DNA from: Leucobacter allii
Lineage (GTDB): Bacteria; Actinomycetota; Actinomycetes; Actinomycetales; Microbacteriaceae
NCBI RefSeq assembly: GCF_022919155.1
Contig: NZ_CP095045.1
Span: forward strand, 3,162,001 to 3,226,000
Reading direction: 5' to 3'
DNA: 64,000 nucleotides
Under the pieces are notes generated by a model, which had not been told where the DNA came from, ran no database searches, and worked only from the letters and a program-made list of their open reading frames with translations. The translations under genes and the position numbers were made by a program. Each line of letters begins with the position of its first letter. Position 1 is the first letter of the stretch. Of this stretch, positions 42,925 to 51,408 are shown piece by piece.

Positions 42925-43866
42925 ATGCTCGACGTCGACAAGCTGACGCTGCTGCGCGAGGTCGCCGTGCACGGCGGCATCTCGGCGGCCGCGCAGGCGC
43001 TGCGCACGACGCCGTCGAACGTGTCGCAGCAGCTGCGCCGCCTCGAGGGCGCGCTCGGGATCGCGCTGCTCGAGGCGCGCGGCCGCGGCGTCAGGCTCAC
43101 CCCGGCCGCAGAGGCGCTCGTGCGCCGCACCGAGGACGTGCTCGCCATCCTCGAGGAGGCCGAGGCGGAGCTCGCCGAGCAGCGGACGGGCCGCGGCGGC
43201 GGGCCGTCGGGCGCGCGCGAGGTGCGTCTCGTCGGGTTCCACTCCTTCGCCGTCGGGCTGCTCGGCGATGTCGTCGCCCGGCTCGGCCGGAGCGCCCCGG
43301 GCCTCCGCCTCGTCTTCGAGGAGCGGGAGCCCGAGGGCGCCCTCGCCGAGGTGCTGGCGCGGCGCGCCGACATCGCCGTGGTCGACGAGTACGCGGGGTA
43401 CCCGCGGCCGCCCGCGGCCGGGATCGTGCGGATCGGGATCGGGCACGAGCCCGTCGTGCCGTACCTGCCCGCGGGCTCCGGCGCCGCGGCCGAGCTCGAC
43501 TGGGCGATGGAGCCCGAGTCGAGCGACGCGGCGCGCTGGGCGCTCGGGCTGTGCCGGAGCGCAGGCTTCGAGCCGCGGGTGCGCTACGTCTCGCCGGATC
43601 CCTCCGTGCACCGGCGCCTGCTCGAGCTCGGCCACGCCGCGGCCTTCCTGCCCGCCACCGCGGCGGCGGGGCTCCCCCGCCGCGTGCGCGCCGCGCCGGA
43701 TCTCCCCGGGGGCTGCACCGCGAGCACGCCCTGGTGCTGCGCCGCGGCACGGAGCGGTCCGCGGCGAACACGGCGTGCCGCGCCGCGATCGCGGCGGCGT
43801 TCGGGGCCGCGATCGCCGCTCACGACGCCGTGTAGCCGCCGTCGGCGGGCAGCACCGCTCCCGTGA
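42925..43866 (+). CDS. LysR-family transcriptional regulator, apparently frameshifted near the C-terminus
   Basis: A LysR winged helix (LTLLREVAVHGGISAAAQALRTTPSNVSQQLRRLEGALGIALLEARG, residues about 5-60) and an effector domain follow a GAGGAGG site and the ATG at 42925. After about residue 260 the frame turns into Arg/Pro-rich nonsense. In the other frame, HREHALVLRRGTERSAANTA continues a normal LysR end up to a TAG at 43833-43835. The switch lies in the C4G5 run near 43704-43712: either a true mutation or a one-base sequencing error. Coordinates given are the frame as written; the repaired gene would end at 43835. Divergent from the M24 operon, its likely target. Confidence 0.75.
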   Translation: MLDVDKLTLLREVAVHGGISAAAQALRTTPSNVSQQLRRLEGALGIALLEARGRGVRLTPAAEALVRRTEDVLAILEEAEAELAEQRTGRGGGPSGAREVRLVGFHSFAVGLLGDVVARLGRSAPGLRLVFEEREPEGALAEVLARRADIAVVDEYAGYPRPPAAGIVRIGIGHEPVVPYLPAGSGAAAELDWAMEPESSDAARWALGLCRSAGFEPRVRYVSPDPSVHRRLLELGHAAAFLPATAAAGLPRRVRAAPDLPGGCTASTPWCCAAARSGPRRTRRAAPRSRRRSGPRSPLTTPCSRRRRAAPLP

Positions 43867-44617
43867 TGTACCCGGACTCGGGGGAGGCGAGGAAGACGGC
43901 GGCGCCCGCGATGTCCTCCGGCTGCGCGAGCCGGGCGAGCGGGACGCGCGCCGAGACCTCCGCCTCCGCGGCCTCGGGGTCGGGCTGCTCGGCGAGCCAG
44001 GCCGCGATGAGCGGCGTGCGCGTCATGCCGGGCGCGACCGCGTTGACGCGCACGCCGCTCGGCGCGAGCTCGACCGCCGCGGCCACGGTGAAGGCGTTGA
44101 GCGCTCCCTTGCTCGCCGCGTAGCCGCTCACGCCCGGCATGCCGACGGCCGCGAGACGGGAGCTGATGTTGACGATCGCGGTGCTGCGCCGCTCGCCCGC
44201 GGCCCCGCGCCCGCCGGCCGCCGCGCCGAGGCGCGGCGCGAGGGCGCGGGTGAGCAGCATGTGCGACACGGTGTTGAGCGCGAAGGTCTCGAGCAGCGAG
44301 TCGCGTTCGAGCTCCGCGATACGGTCGTTGTGGCGCCGGCCGACGTTGTTGACGAGCGCCGTGAGCGGCTCCGCCTCCCAGTCGACCGCGCCCGCGTCGC
44401 CGAGCGCGTCGAGCTCCGCCACGACCGCGTGGGCCGCGTCGGGGCGCGCGTGGTCGATCGCGATGCCGCGGATCCCCGAGCCGAGGCCCCGCTCGGGGAC
44501 CGTGCGCCCCGTCACGACGACGCCGAAGCCGCGCGCGACGAGCCCGCGGGCGATCGCGAGCCCGATCCCGGACGTCCCGCCCGTCACCAGGGCGGTGCCG
44601 AGACCCCGGCCGCTCAT
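43820..44617 (-). CDS. SDR family oxidoreductase
   Basis: 265 residues: VTGGTSGIGLA, NNVGRRHND, catalytic Ser/Tyr/Lys in ISSRLAA and YAASKGA, and PADGGYTAS at the end. An Ala/Gly-rich 15-residue insert (GAAAGGRGAAGERRS) precedes the catalytic Ser strand. It overlaps the amidohydrolase by 4 bases and the 3' end of the convergent LysR gene. Paralogue of 38361-39113. Confidence 0.92.
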   Translation of the reverse strand: MSGRGLGTALVTGGTSGIGLAIARGLVARGFGVVVTGRTVPERGLGSGIRGIAIDHARPDAAHAVVAELDALGDAGAVDWEAEPLTALVNNVGRRHNDRIAELERDSLLETFALNTVSHMLLTRALAPRLGAAAGGRGAAGERRSTAIVNISSRLAAVGMPGVSGYAASKGALNAFTVAAAVELAPSGVRVNAVAPGMTRTPLIAAWLAEQPDPEAAEAEVSARVPLARLAQPEDIAGAAVFLASPESGYITGAVLPADGGYTAS

Positions 44618-46272
44618 GCCGCCGCCTCTCCGAACAGGCCCGCCGCGTCGTGCGTGGGCGCGCCGCCGACGGCGGTGGCGAGCACCTCGATCCGGCCGAT
44701 CCGTCCCGGGTCGACCCGCGTGGGGTCGTCCGAGAGCACCGCGAGGTCCGCGAGGTAGCCGGGGGCGAGACGCCCCTTGCGCCCGCCCCAGCCGGTCGCC
44801 TCGGCCGAGCCGACCGTGTAGGCGCGCAGCGCCTCGGCCGCCGTGAGCCGTTCATCCGCCCCGTAGACCCAGCCCGAGTCCGTGAGACGCTCGACGGCCG
44901 CCTGCATCACGGCGAGCGGGCGCCCCGGTGCGACGGGGCGGTCCGAGCTCCCCGCGACCGGGAGCCCGGCGCGCACCAGGCTCGCGAGCCGGAACGATGC
45001 GGCGGCGCGCGCGTCCCCGATGTATCCCCGGAACCCGTCGCCGTAGGCGCGCAGGAAGTACGGCTGCGCCACGATCGGCACCCCGAGCCGCGCGAGCTCC
45101 GCGAGTTGGGTGTCGGTCACGACGCCGCCGTGCTCGATGCGGTGCGGCAGCGGCGGCCGCACGCCCTCCGCCTCGAGCTCGCGCAGGATCCCGATCGCGA
45201 GCCCAACGGCCTCGTCGCCGACCGCGTGCATCGCGAGCGCCCAGCCGGCGCGGGCCGCGGCGAGCGCGCGGCCGCGCATCTCCTCGACGTCTCCCTGGAA
45301 GTAGCCGTGGTTGCCCGGGTGGTTGCAGTACCCCTCCGACATGCGCGCGGTGTTGCCGAGGATGGAGCCGTCGAGGAACATCTTGACGGGCCCGAGTTGC
45401 AGCCGCTCGTCGCCGAGCCCGCTGCGGAGCCCGCCGGGGAGCCCGCGGAACGTCTCCGCGCCGAGCGGGACGTCCCTGAGGACGTCGCCCACGAGCATCG
45501 GCTGCATGCGGGTGCGCAGCAGGCCGCGCTCGAGCGCCGTCTGATAGGCCGCGAACTCCTGGGCGCTGTGCCCGATCCAGCCGCCGCCGATGCCGGCGTC
45601 CGTCACGCTCGTGAGCCCCTCCGCCGCGTAGACGGCCCCCGCGGCGGCGAGCGCGGCGACGATCCGGTCCTGCGACGCCGGCAGCAGGCGCGACTGCACG
45701 AGTTCCATCGCGGACTCCTCGAGCAGGCCCGTCGGCCGGCCCGCGTCGTCGAGGACGACGAGGCCCCCGTCGAAGCGCTCCGTCCCGTCGATGCCGAGCA
45801 GCGCCATGCCCCGTCCGCTGACGATGCAGGAGTGGCCCGAGGTGTGCTTGACCCAGACCGGTCGCCCGCCGGCGGCCCGGTCGAGGGCCGCGGCGTCGGG
45901 GTAGACGCCCCCGGTGTCCATCTGGTTGTATCCGGACGCCACGATCCACGCATCGGGATCGGCCTCCGGCTCGGACCGCCCCCGCTCGGCGGCGCGCGCG
46001 ATCCGCTCGTAGAGCTCGTCGAGCCCGGCGCAGGCCGAGAGGTCCGTCTCCAGCAGCGTGTGGCCGAACCAGACGGAGTGCGCGTGCGCGTCGTTGAAGC
46101 CGGGCACGACGACCGCGCCGCCGGCATCGACGGTGCGCGCGGCCACGAGCCCGGCGCAGTCGTCCCCGAGCGCGACCACGCGCCCGTGCAGCACCGCGAG
46201 CCGGTCGCTCGCGGGCCGCTCCTCGTCCTGCGTGAGGATCCTCGCGTGCTCGATGATGCAGTCGACGCGCAT
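44614..46272 (-). CDS. YtcJ-like amidohydrolase (amidohydrolase-3 family)
   Basis: 552 residues. N-terminal IIEHARILTQDEERP and GRVVALGDD, metal motif FNDAHAHSVWFG, KHTSGHSC, LAMHAVGDEAVG, HRIEHGG and a C-terminal GRLAPGYLADLAVLSDDP. Members hydrolyse N-acyl or cyclic amide bonds of varied small molecules. No signal peptide, so cytoplasmic. It follows the MHS transporter gene by 51 bases and overlaps the SDR gene by 4, forming transporter-hydrolase-dehydrogenase. Confidence 0.92.
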   Translation of the reverse strand: MRVDCIIEHARILTQDEERPASDRLAVLHGRVVALGDDCAGLVAARTVDAGGAVVVPGFNDAHAHSVWFGHTLLETDLSACAGLDELYERIARAAERGRSEPEADPDAWIVASGYNQMDTGGVYPDAAALDRAAGGRPVWVKHTSGHSCIVSGRGMALLGIDGTERFDGGLVVLDDAGRPTGLLEESAMELVQSRLLPASQDRIVAALAAAGAVYAAEGLTSVTDAGIGGGWIGHSAQEFAAYQTALERGLLRTRMQPMLVGDVLRDVPLGAETFRGLPGGLRSGLGDERLQLGPVKMFLDGSILGNTARMSEGYCNHPGNHGYFQGDVEEMRGRALAAARAGWALAMHAVGDEAVGLAIGILRELEAEGVRPPLPHRIEHGGVVTDTQLAELARLGVPIVAQPYFLRAYGDGFRGYIGDARAAASFRLASLVRAGLPVAGSSDRPVAPGRPLAVMQAAVERLTDSGWVYGADERLTAAEALRAYTVGSAEATGWGGRKGRLAPGYLADLAVLSDDPTRVDPGRIGRIEVLATAVGGAPTHDAAGLFGEAAA

Positions 46273-46323
46273 GCGTCCTCCTTCCGTGCGGGGCGCGGCG
46301 GCTCCGCCGCGCCCCGGCTCCGC

Positions 46324-47727
46324 TCAGGCGGGGCGGGCGACCGCCTCGCCCGGCGCGGGGATGCGCTCGCCGACCGCGACGACGCCGACCGGTGCGGTGC
46401 GGATCGAGACGCCCGTGGTGTCCTTCATGGCGAGCGCCGCGACGAGGCCGACGACGCACGCGGCCATCATGTAGACCGCCGGCCACAGGATGAACCCGGT
46501 GGACTCGATGAGCGCCTCGTTCACCATCGGAGCGGTGCCGCCGAAGATCGCCGTCGCCACGTTGTAGGTGATCGCGAAGCCCGCGTACCGCACGTGCGTC
46601 GGGAAGAACGCGGGGAAGGTCGCGGAGATGGTGGCCAGCTGCGGGATGTAGAGGAGCCCGAGCAGCACGAATGCGACGATGGCCCAGCCGAGTCCCTGCC
46701 CCATGAGCAGGTAGAGGGGGATCGCGCAGACGAAGAGCCCGACGAGCGAGAAGATCCACATCGGCTTGCGGCGGAGCCGATCGGAGAGCCCGCCGCAGAA
46801 CGGCACGCAGAGCATCATCCCGAACTGCCCGATGAACATCACGACGAGGACGACGGTCGGGTCGATGCCGACGCTGTGCTCGAGATAGGTGGGCATGTAG
46901 GTGAGGAGCGTGTAGTTGACGACGTTGAGGGCGATGACGAGCCCCGACATGATGAGCATCGCCTTCCAGTAGTGGGTGAAGAGCTCCTTCCACACGCCGC
47001 GCTGCACGCCCTCCTTCGCCGCCTGCGCGTTCTGCTCCTCCTGCTCCTGGAACACGGGCGTGTCCTCGAGCTTGCTCCGCAGATAGAAGCCGATGAGGCC
47101 GAGCGGGCCGGCGATGAGGAACGGGATGCGCCAGCCCCACTCCCCCATGATCTCGGTGCCGAGCGCGAGGCTCACGAGCAGCACGATCAGGGAGCCGAGC
47201 GCGAATCCGCCGAGCGTGCCGGTCTCGAGGAAGCTGCCGTAGAAGCCGCGCTTCTTGTCCGGCGCGTACTCGGCCATGAACGTCGCCGCTCCCCCGTACT
47301 CGCCGCCGGTCGAGAAGCCCTGGACCATGCGCAGCAGGATGAGCAGCGCCGGGGCCCACATCCCGATCGCGTCGTGGTTGGGGAGGCAGCCGATGAGGAA
47401 CGTCGACGCCGCCATCATGAGGATCGTGAGCGCGAGCACCCCCTTGCGGCCGATCCGGTCGCCGAGCGGGCCCCAGAACATGCCGCCGAGCGGGCGGACG
47501 AGGAAGGAGAGGGCGAAGGTGGCGAGCGTCCAGACGGTCCCGGTGCCCGTGTCGGACGGGAAGAAGTTGAGGGTGATGTAGGTGGCCGCGACGGCGTAGA
47601 CGCCGTAGTCGAACCATTCGATCGCGTTGCCCATTGCGGAGGCGGCGACCGCCTTGCGGATCGTCTTCGGGTCGACGTCCGTCGTCCGGGCCGGGCCCGC
47701 GGCGCTGGGGGCTGGCAGTTCGGTCAT
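46324..47727 (-). CDS. MFS transporter, metabolite:H+ symporter (MHS) family
   Basis: 467 residues, 12 membrane segments. ASAMGNAIEWFDYGVYA opens the protein as in ProP/ShiA/KgtP; PLGDRIGRKG is the loop 2-3 motif, and LRMVQGFSTGGEYGGAATFMAEYAP is the family signature. MHS members import osmolytes, dicarboxylates or aromatic acids with protons. A cytoplasmic loop after segment 6 is charged (FQEQEEQNAQAAKEG). It probably imports the substrate handled by the racemase-like, amidohydrolase and SDR enzymes around it. Confidence 0.92.
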   Translation of the reverse strand: MTELPAPSAAGPARTTDVDPKTIRKAVAASAMGNAIEWFDYGVYAVAATYITLNFFPSDTGTGTVWTLATFALSFLVRPLGGMFWGPLGDRIGRKGVLALTILMMAASTFLIGCLPNHDAIGMWAPALLILLRMVQGFSTGGEYGGAATFMAEYAPDKKRGFYGSFLETGTLGGFALGSLIVLLVSLALGTEIMGEWGWRIPFLIAGPLGLIGFYLRSKLEDTPVFQEQEEQNAQAAKEGVQRGVWKELFTHYWKAMLIMSGLVIALNVVNYTLLTYMPTYLEHSVGIDPTVVLVVMFIGQFGMMLCVPFCGGLSDRLRRKPMWIFSLVGLFVCAIPLYLLMGQGLGWAIVAFVLLGLLYIPQLATISATFPAFFPTHVRYAGFAITYNVATAIFGGTAPMVNEALIESTGFILWPAVYMMAACVVGLVAALAMKDTTGVSIRTAPVGVVAVGERIPAPGEAVARPA

Positions 47728-47822
47728 GGGTTTCTCCAGTTCCTCGGTGTTCTGCGTTCCTGGTGTTCCTGGTGGTGGGGTGGTGGTGGGGTTCGGTCGT
47801 CCGACGCGCGTGCGCTCCGGGC

Positions 47823-48545
47823 TCAGGATCCGGTGCGCTCGAAGAGCGCGCCCATCGCGGGCACGGGGAGCTCCCGGCCCGCGAGCCTGAGCCCCTGCCA
47901 GAGCGTGACCTGGTTCGCCGTGAGCACGGGCTTGCCGAGCGCCCGCTCCAAGCGCTCGATGAGCCGGGCGGTGTGCATCGCGGTGTCGGGGAGGAGGACG
48001 ACCTCGGCCTCCTCCGGGTTGTTGCTCGCGGCGAGCGCGACGACGCCGTCGTCGTCCAGCTCGCCGGCGAGCGCGGCGGTCACGATGTCGTGGCTGACGA
48101 GCGACACGACCGCGATCCCGGCGTCCTCCAGCAGCGTGCGGAAGTGCCGCGCGACGTCCTCCGGATAGGTCGCGGCGATGGCCACGCGCGCGACGCCCAG
48201 CGCGCGGATCGCGTCGACGAAGGCGAGCGAGGTCGAGGAGGCGGGGATGCCGAGCGCCGCACCGACCTCTGCCGCCTGGGTGCGGGCGCCCTCGAGCCCG
48301 AACACGAAGCTGCCGGAGGTGCACGCCCAGAGCACGGCGTCGGGCCGGTCGGCTCGGAGCGCCTCGGCCCCTGCGAGCAGCCGGTCGCTCCGGCCGAGAT
48401 CGAGCAGCGCATCGACCTCGTGGGCGTCGACGCCCACGGAGGTGTGGATGAGCTTCAAGGTGACGTCCTCCGGCATCAGCGACTGCATGTAGGGGTAGTC
48501 ATCCTCCGCACCGTACCCGGGGTAGAGGAATCCGATGGTCGACAT
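47823..48545 (-). CDS. Maleate isomerase / Asp-Glu racemase-fold enzyme lacking the second catalytic Cys
   Basis: 240 residues of the maleate isomerase/arylmalonate decarboxylase group. The first half has the catalytic WACTSGSF Cys (near 74). In the second half, where two-Cys members have a SCTN-type motif, the sequence is VVLLPDTAMHT, so only one Cys remains. The following GKPVLTANQVTLW segment aligns exactly with the sister protein at 49219-49977. One-Cys members of this fold can be decarboxylases or racemases; which applies here is unknown. First gene of the minus-strand operon with MHS, YtcJ and SDR. Confidence 0.88.
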   Translation of the reverse strand: MSTIGFLYPGYGAEDDYPYMQSLMPEDVTLKLIHTSVGVDAHEVDALLDLGRSDRLLAGAEALRADRPDAVLWACTSGSFVFGLEGARTQAAEVGAALGIPASSTSLAFVDAIRALGVARVAIAATYPEDVARHFRTLLEDAGIAVVSLVSHDIVTAALAGELDDDGVVALAASNNPEEAEVVLLPDTAMHTARLIERLERALGKPVLTANQVTLWQGLRLAGRELPVPAMGALFERTGS

Positions 48546-48610
48546 ATCGATCCTTTCGTGCTGGGCTCGAGGTGGCAACGAGGCCGTCGGCGATTCGCAT
48601 ATCTTCGGAC

Positions 48611-48628
48611 AGTAGGATTGTTGACAAT
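48611..48628. promoter_or_regulatory. Candidate FCD-regulator operator, copy 1
   Basis: AGTAGGATTGTTGACAAT contains the inverted repeat ATTGT-TG-ACAAT and shares GTAGGATTGT with the palindrome at 50002. It lies between the divergent isomerase-fold and DUF3830 genes. Confidence 0.55.
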
Positions 48629-48736
48629 GATGCACGGCCCGACCTAGCCTGTCAATCGATTCCCTCGGAACCGGTGCGGCGCCGCCCGCGACGCGGCCGA
48701 CCCGGGGGCCACGACGCCACATCACGAAGGAGTGCC

Positions 48737-49237
48737 ATGACCCGCTACATCACCATCACCCTCGTCGAGCGCGGCGTGAGCTGCCGCGCGCGGCTGCTCG
48801 ACGACGCGGCCCCGCGCACCGCCGACGCGGTCTGGGACGCGCTCCCCCAGGAGGGCCAGGTCTACCACGGCAAGTACGCGCGCAACGAGATCTACAACCT
48901 CGTTCCGGCGTTCGCCTCCGAGGAGCCCGGCCCCGAGAACACCACCATCACCCCGATCCCGCGCGACGTCTGCTACTTCAGCTTCACGGGGTCGGAGCTC
49001 GGCGCGCCAGGCTACGGCTACCGCACGGGCGAAGGCGGGGACACCGGCGACCGCATCGTCGACCTCGCCGTGTTCTACGGCCGGAACAACCTGCTCATCA
49101 ACGGCGACCGCGGCTGGATCCCCGGCAACGTCTTCGCCGAGATCGAGGACGGTTTCGGGGAGTTCGCCGCGGCATGCCAGGATCTCTGGATGAACGGGGC
49201 GGCGGGCGAGACGCTGCGCTACGAGCGCGCGGAGTAG
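48737..49237 (+). CDS. DUF3830 family protein (cyclophilin-like fold)
   Basis: 166 residues: FCVERG-like opening ITLVERGVSCRARLLDD, TADAVWDALPQEG, HGKYARNEIYNLVPAF, PRDVCYFSF, LAVFYGRNN, NVFAEIEDG. The fold is predicted to resemble cyclophilin but the function is unknown. DUF3830 genes are often found next to maleate-isomerase-like genes, as here on both sides. GAAGGAG before the ATG at 48737. Its 3' end overlaps the convergent isomerase gene by 19 bases. Confidence 0.88.
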   Translation: MTRYITITLVERGVSCRARLLDDAAPRTADAVWDALPQEGQVYHGKYARNEIYNLVPAFASEEPGPENTTITPIPRDVCYFSFTGSELGAPGYGYRTGEGGDTGDRIVDLAVFYGRNNLLINGDRGWIPGNVFAEIEDGFGEFAAACQDLWMNGAAGETLRYERAE

Positions 49238-49977
49238 CCCGGCGGGTCGACGAGCGCCTGCCCGGGTCCGTTCGCGCGCCGCCCCATGCGCGCGAGCGCG
49301 GCCCACATCGTGGCCTGATTCGCGGTGACGATCGGCTTGCCGAGCTCCCGCTCCAACGGCGCGATGAGGGCGTACGTCGGCAGGTTCGTGCAGCTCACCA
49401 CGATCGCCTGCGCGTCCGGGCGATCCGCCTGGCGGATCAGCTCGGCCGTGCGGGCGTACGGCACGTTCCAGATCTCGCGGTCGAGGCCGAGGGCGGCGTT
49501 CACGACCGGTTCGATCCCGTGCTCCCGCAGGTACACGTCGAGCAGCGCGGAGAGCTCGGGAAGGTACGGCGTCGCCACCGCGACGCGCGCCGCCCCGAGC
49601 GCCCGGAGCGCTTCGACGATCGCACCCGAGGCGGTGATCGCCCCGTCGGCGCCGGCGGCGAGCATCGCGGCCCGGATGGCCGCGTCGCCCGCCCGCCCGC
49701 CGACGAAGCTCGCCGAGGTGCAGGCGTAGGCGACGACGCGCGCCCGCCCGGCGGTGACGCTGCGCACCCCCTCGGGCACCGCGGCGCCGCGCGTGAGCTC
49801 GCGCGCGAAGTCGACGGTCACCGCGGTGCCGACCGCCGGGGTGCGGGTCATCAGCAGATCGACGTCCGGCGGCAGCCACCGCCACAGCTCGCGATCGAGC
49901 TCCAGATCGAACGGCGCGACGATCCCGAGCGCCTCCCGCTTCGCGGGCCGGCCCCGCAGCTCCCCCAACTCGACCAT
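49219..49977 (-). CDS. Maleate isomerase / Asp-Glu racemase family, two-cysteine type
   Basis: 252 residues. Both catalytic cysteines are present: YACTSASFVGG (near 86) and VVSCTNLPTYALI (near 195), followed by GKPIVTANQATMW. This is the arrangement of maleate cis-trans isomerase (maleate to fumarate) and of racemases. It faces the RidA gene across a 74-base region with a 24-bp palindrome. Confidence 0.9.
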   Translation of the reverse strand: MVELGELRGRPAKREALGIVAPFDLELDRELWRWLPPDVDLLMTRTPAVGTAVTVDFARELTRGAAVPEGVRSVTAGRARVVAYACTSASFVGGRAGDAAIRAAMLAAGADGAITASGAIVEALRALGAARVAVATPYLPELSALLDVYLREHGIEPVVNAALGLDREIWNVPYARTAELIRQADRPDAQAIVVSCTNLPTYALIAPLERELGKPIVTANQATMWAALARMGRRANGPGQALVDPPGYSARS

Positions 49978-50001
49978 CTCGTTCCCCTTCGCTCATCATC
50001 C

Positions 50002-50025
50002 GGTAGGATTGTCAACATTCCTACC
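50002..50025. promoter_or_regulatory. 24-bp palindrome, candidate FCD-regulator operator, copy 2
   Basis: GGTAGGATTGT (50002-50012), CA, ACATTCCTACC (50015-50025): arms complementary at 10 of 11 positions, lying between the divergent isomerase and RidA genes. It shares GTAGGATTGT with 48611-48628. The FCD regulator at 50514-51215 is the obvious candidate. Confidence 0.7.
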
Positions 50026-50051
50026 ATCTAGAGTGCGACTCGGGAGGCCGA

Positions 50052-50525
50052 ATGTCCAGTACGAACTCCGAAGGCGCTGACGGCCTCGCCCGCATCGCGC
50101 CGCTGCTGCCGCCGCCGCCCCGGCCGGCTGCGAACTACGTCCCCGTGCGGGAGGCCGGCGGTCTGCTGTGCGTCGCGGGGCAGACCCCGCACGTCGACGG
50201 GCGACTGCGGCTGCGCGGCATCGTCGGCGACGGCGTCGCACCCGAGGAGGCGCGGCTCCTCGCCCGCGATGCGGCGCTCGGCGCCGTGTCGGCGCTCCGA
50301 GCCCACCTCGGCGATCTGCGGGAGGTGGCCGGCATCGTCTCGGTCACCGGCTACGTCGCCTGCACCCCGGCGTTCGCGCGCCAGCCCTGGGTGATCGACG
50401 GCGCGTCCGAACTCTTCATCGAGGCGTTCGGAGCGGCCGGTCGCCACGCCCGCGCCGCGGTCGGCGTCGCCGCGCTCCCCGACGGGGCCCCGGTCGAGGT
50501 GAGCGTGATCGCCCTACGGCGATAG
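50052..50525 (+). CDS. RidA (YjgF/Rid) family protein
   Basis: 157 residues: EAGGLLCVAGQTPHVDGRLRLRGIVGD, YVACTPAFARQPWVIDGASELFIEAFG, and RHARAAVGVAALPDGAPVEVSVIA with the Arg that binds the carboxylate of imine intermediates. Rid proteins hydrolyse reactive enamines/imines formed by PLP enzymes. Its presence suggests an amino-acid-derived intermediate in this module. It overlaps the convergent regulator gene by 12 bases. Confidence 0.92.
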   Translation: MSSTNSEGADGLARIAPLLPPPPRPAANYVPVREAGGLLCVAGQTPHVDGRLRLRGIVGDGVAPEEARLLARDAALGAVSALRAHLGDLREVAGIVSVTGYVACTPAFARQPWVIDGASELFIEAFGAAGRHARAAVGVAALPDGAPVEVSVIALRR

Positions 50526-51215
50526 CGCGCCCGGCGCCCCCTCGCGCGCGTCGGCGAGGCGCGCGACGATAGCCTCGACCGCGCGATCCATGTGCGCCGC
50601 GAGCAGGACGTGCAGTCGCGGCACATCGCCCGATCGGATGGCGGCGGCGATCCCCCGATGCTCGGCGATGCGCGCGGGGGCCGGATACACGGGACCGTCG
50701 AGCGCGCGCTGGCACATCCGCGACTCGGCCGCGAGCGTCGCGTGCATCCGGTCGAGCCGGGGGCTCCGCGCCGCCGCGACCATGCACTCGTGGAATTCGA
50801 TGTCGAGATCCACGGCGGCGGACTCCGAGGCATCGCCCCGCACCGCGGCCTCGAGCCGGTCGCTCAGCGCATCGAGGGCATCGGCGAGCTCCGGCCCGGC
50901 TCCCAGCACCTCGATCACCTTGAGACAGGCGGCGCGCTCGATCGCGAGACGGGCGGTGTAGATGTCGAACACCTCGTCGGGTCCGAACTCGGCGACGAAG
51001 ACCCCGCGATTGGGGCGGCTCACGAGCAGCCCCTCCTGCGCGAGCCGCTGCAGCGCCTCGCGGAGGATCCCTCGGCTCACCCCGAAGCTCCGGGCGAGAT
51101 CGACCTCGATGAGCTGCTGCCCGGGGCGGAACACGCCGCCGGAGATGAGCTCGCGGAGCTTGCGCGCGACGAGCGCCGCGGTCGACTCGGGCCGCACGGG
51201 AGCGAACTCGACCAT
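50514..51215 (-). CDS. GntR-family regulator, FCD subfamily
   Basis: 233 residues. Winged helix about 8-75 (LRELISGGVFRPGQQLIE, FGVSRGILREALQRLAQEGLL, RPNRGVFV), FCD domain about 85-220 (IYTARLAIERAACL, DLDIEFHECMVAAARSPRL, EHRGIAAAIRSGDVPRLHVLLAAHMDRA with metal-binding His). GGAGGGG before the ATG at 51215. It probably controls both divergent promoters of the isomerase/DUF3830/RidA module through the palindromes. Confidence 0.92.
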   Translation of the reverse strand: MVEFAPVRPESTAALVARKLRELISGGVFRPGQQLIEVDLARSFGVSRGILREALQRLAQEGLLVSRPNRGVFVAEFGPDEVFDIYTARLAIERAACLKVIEVLGAGPELADALDALSDRLEAAVRGDASESAAVDLDIEFHECMVAAARSPRLDRMHATLAAESRMCQRALDGPVYPAPARIAEHRGIAAAIRSGDVPRLHVLLAAHMDRAVEAIVARLADAREGAPGALSP

Positions 51216-51336
51216 CCCAGCCCCCTCCGCTCCGCGGGACCCGCCGGGACGCCGGCGGGCCGCGCGCCGTCCGCCTGATCGGCGGACCCCTGCACCCGAC
51301 CCCCGCATTCTACGCGAGCCGCCGGGGGATGACGAA

Positions 51337-51371
51337 AGCGGGCGCGGATCCCCGGAGGATCCGCGCCCGCT
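51337..51371. terminator. Terminator of the ribosomal protein operon
   Basis: 15-bp perfect stem (AGCGGGCGCGGATCC, loop CCGGA, complement) downstream of rpsN on the minus strand, followed there by TTTCGTC. Confidence 0.85.
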
Positions 51372-51408
51372 CGGCGCTCCGCCCGTCACCGGACGGCGTC
51401 GCCGCGTC

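Noticed and set aside
47745..47800. TGGTG/GGTGGTGGGG low-complexity stretch before the MHS gene
   Set aside because: Short irregular repeat in a leader region without a defined unit.
44650..48168. Open plus-strand frame of over 1100 codons
   Set aside because: Low-complexity Arg/Glu/Asp/Val composition and fully opposite the YtcJ, MHS and isomerase-fold genes, all of which have clear motifs.
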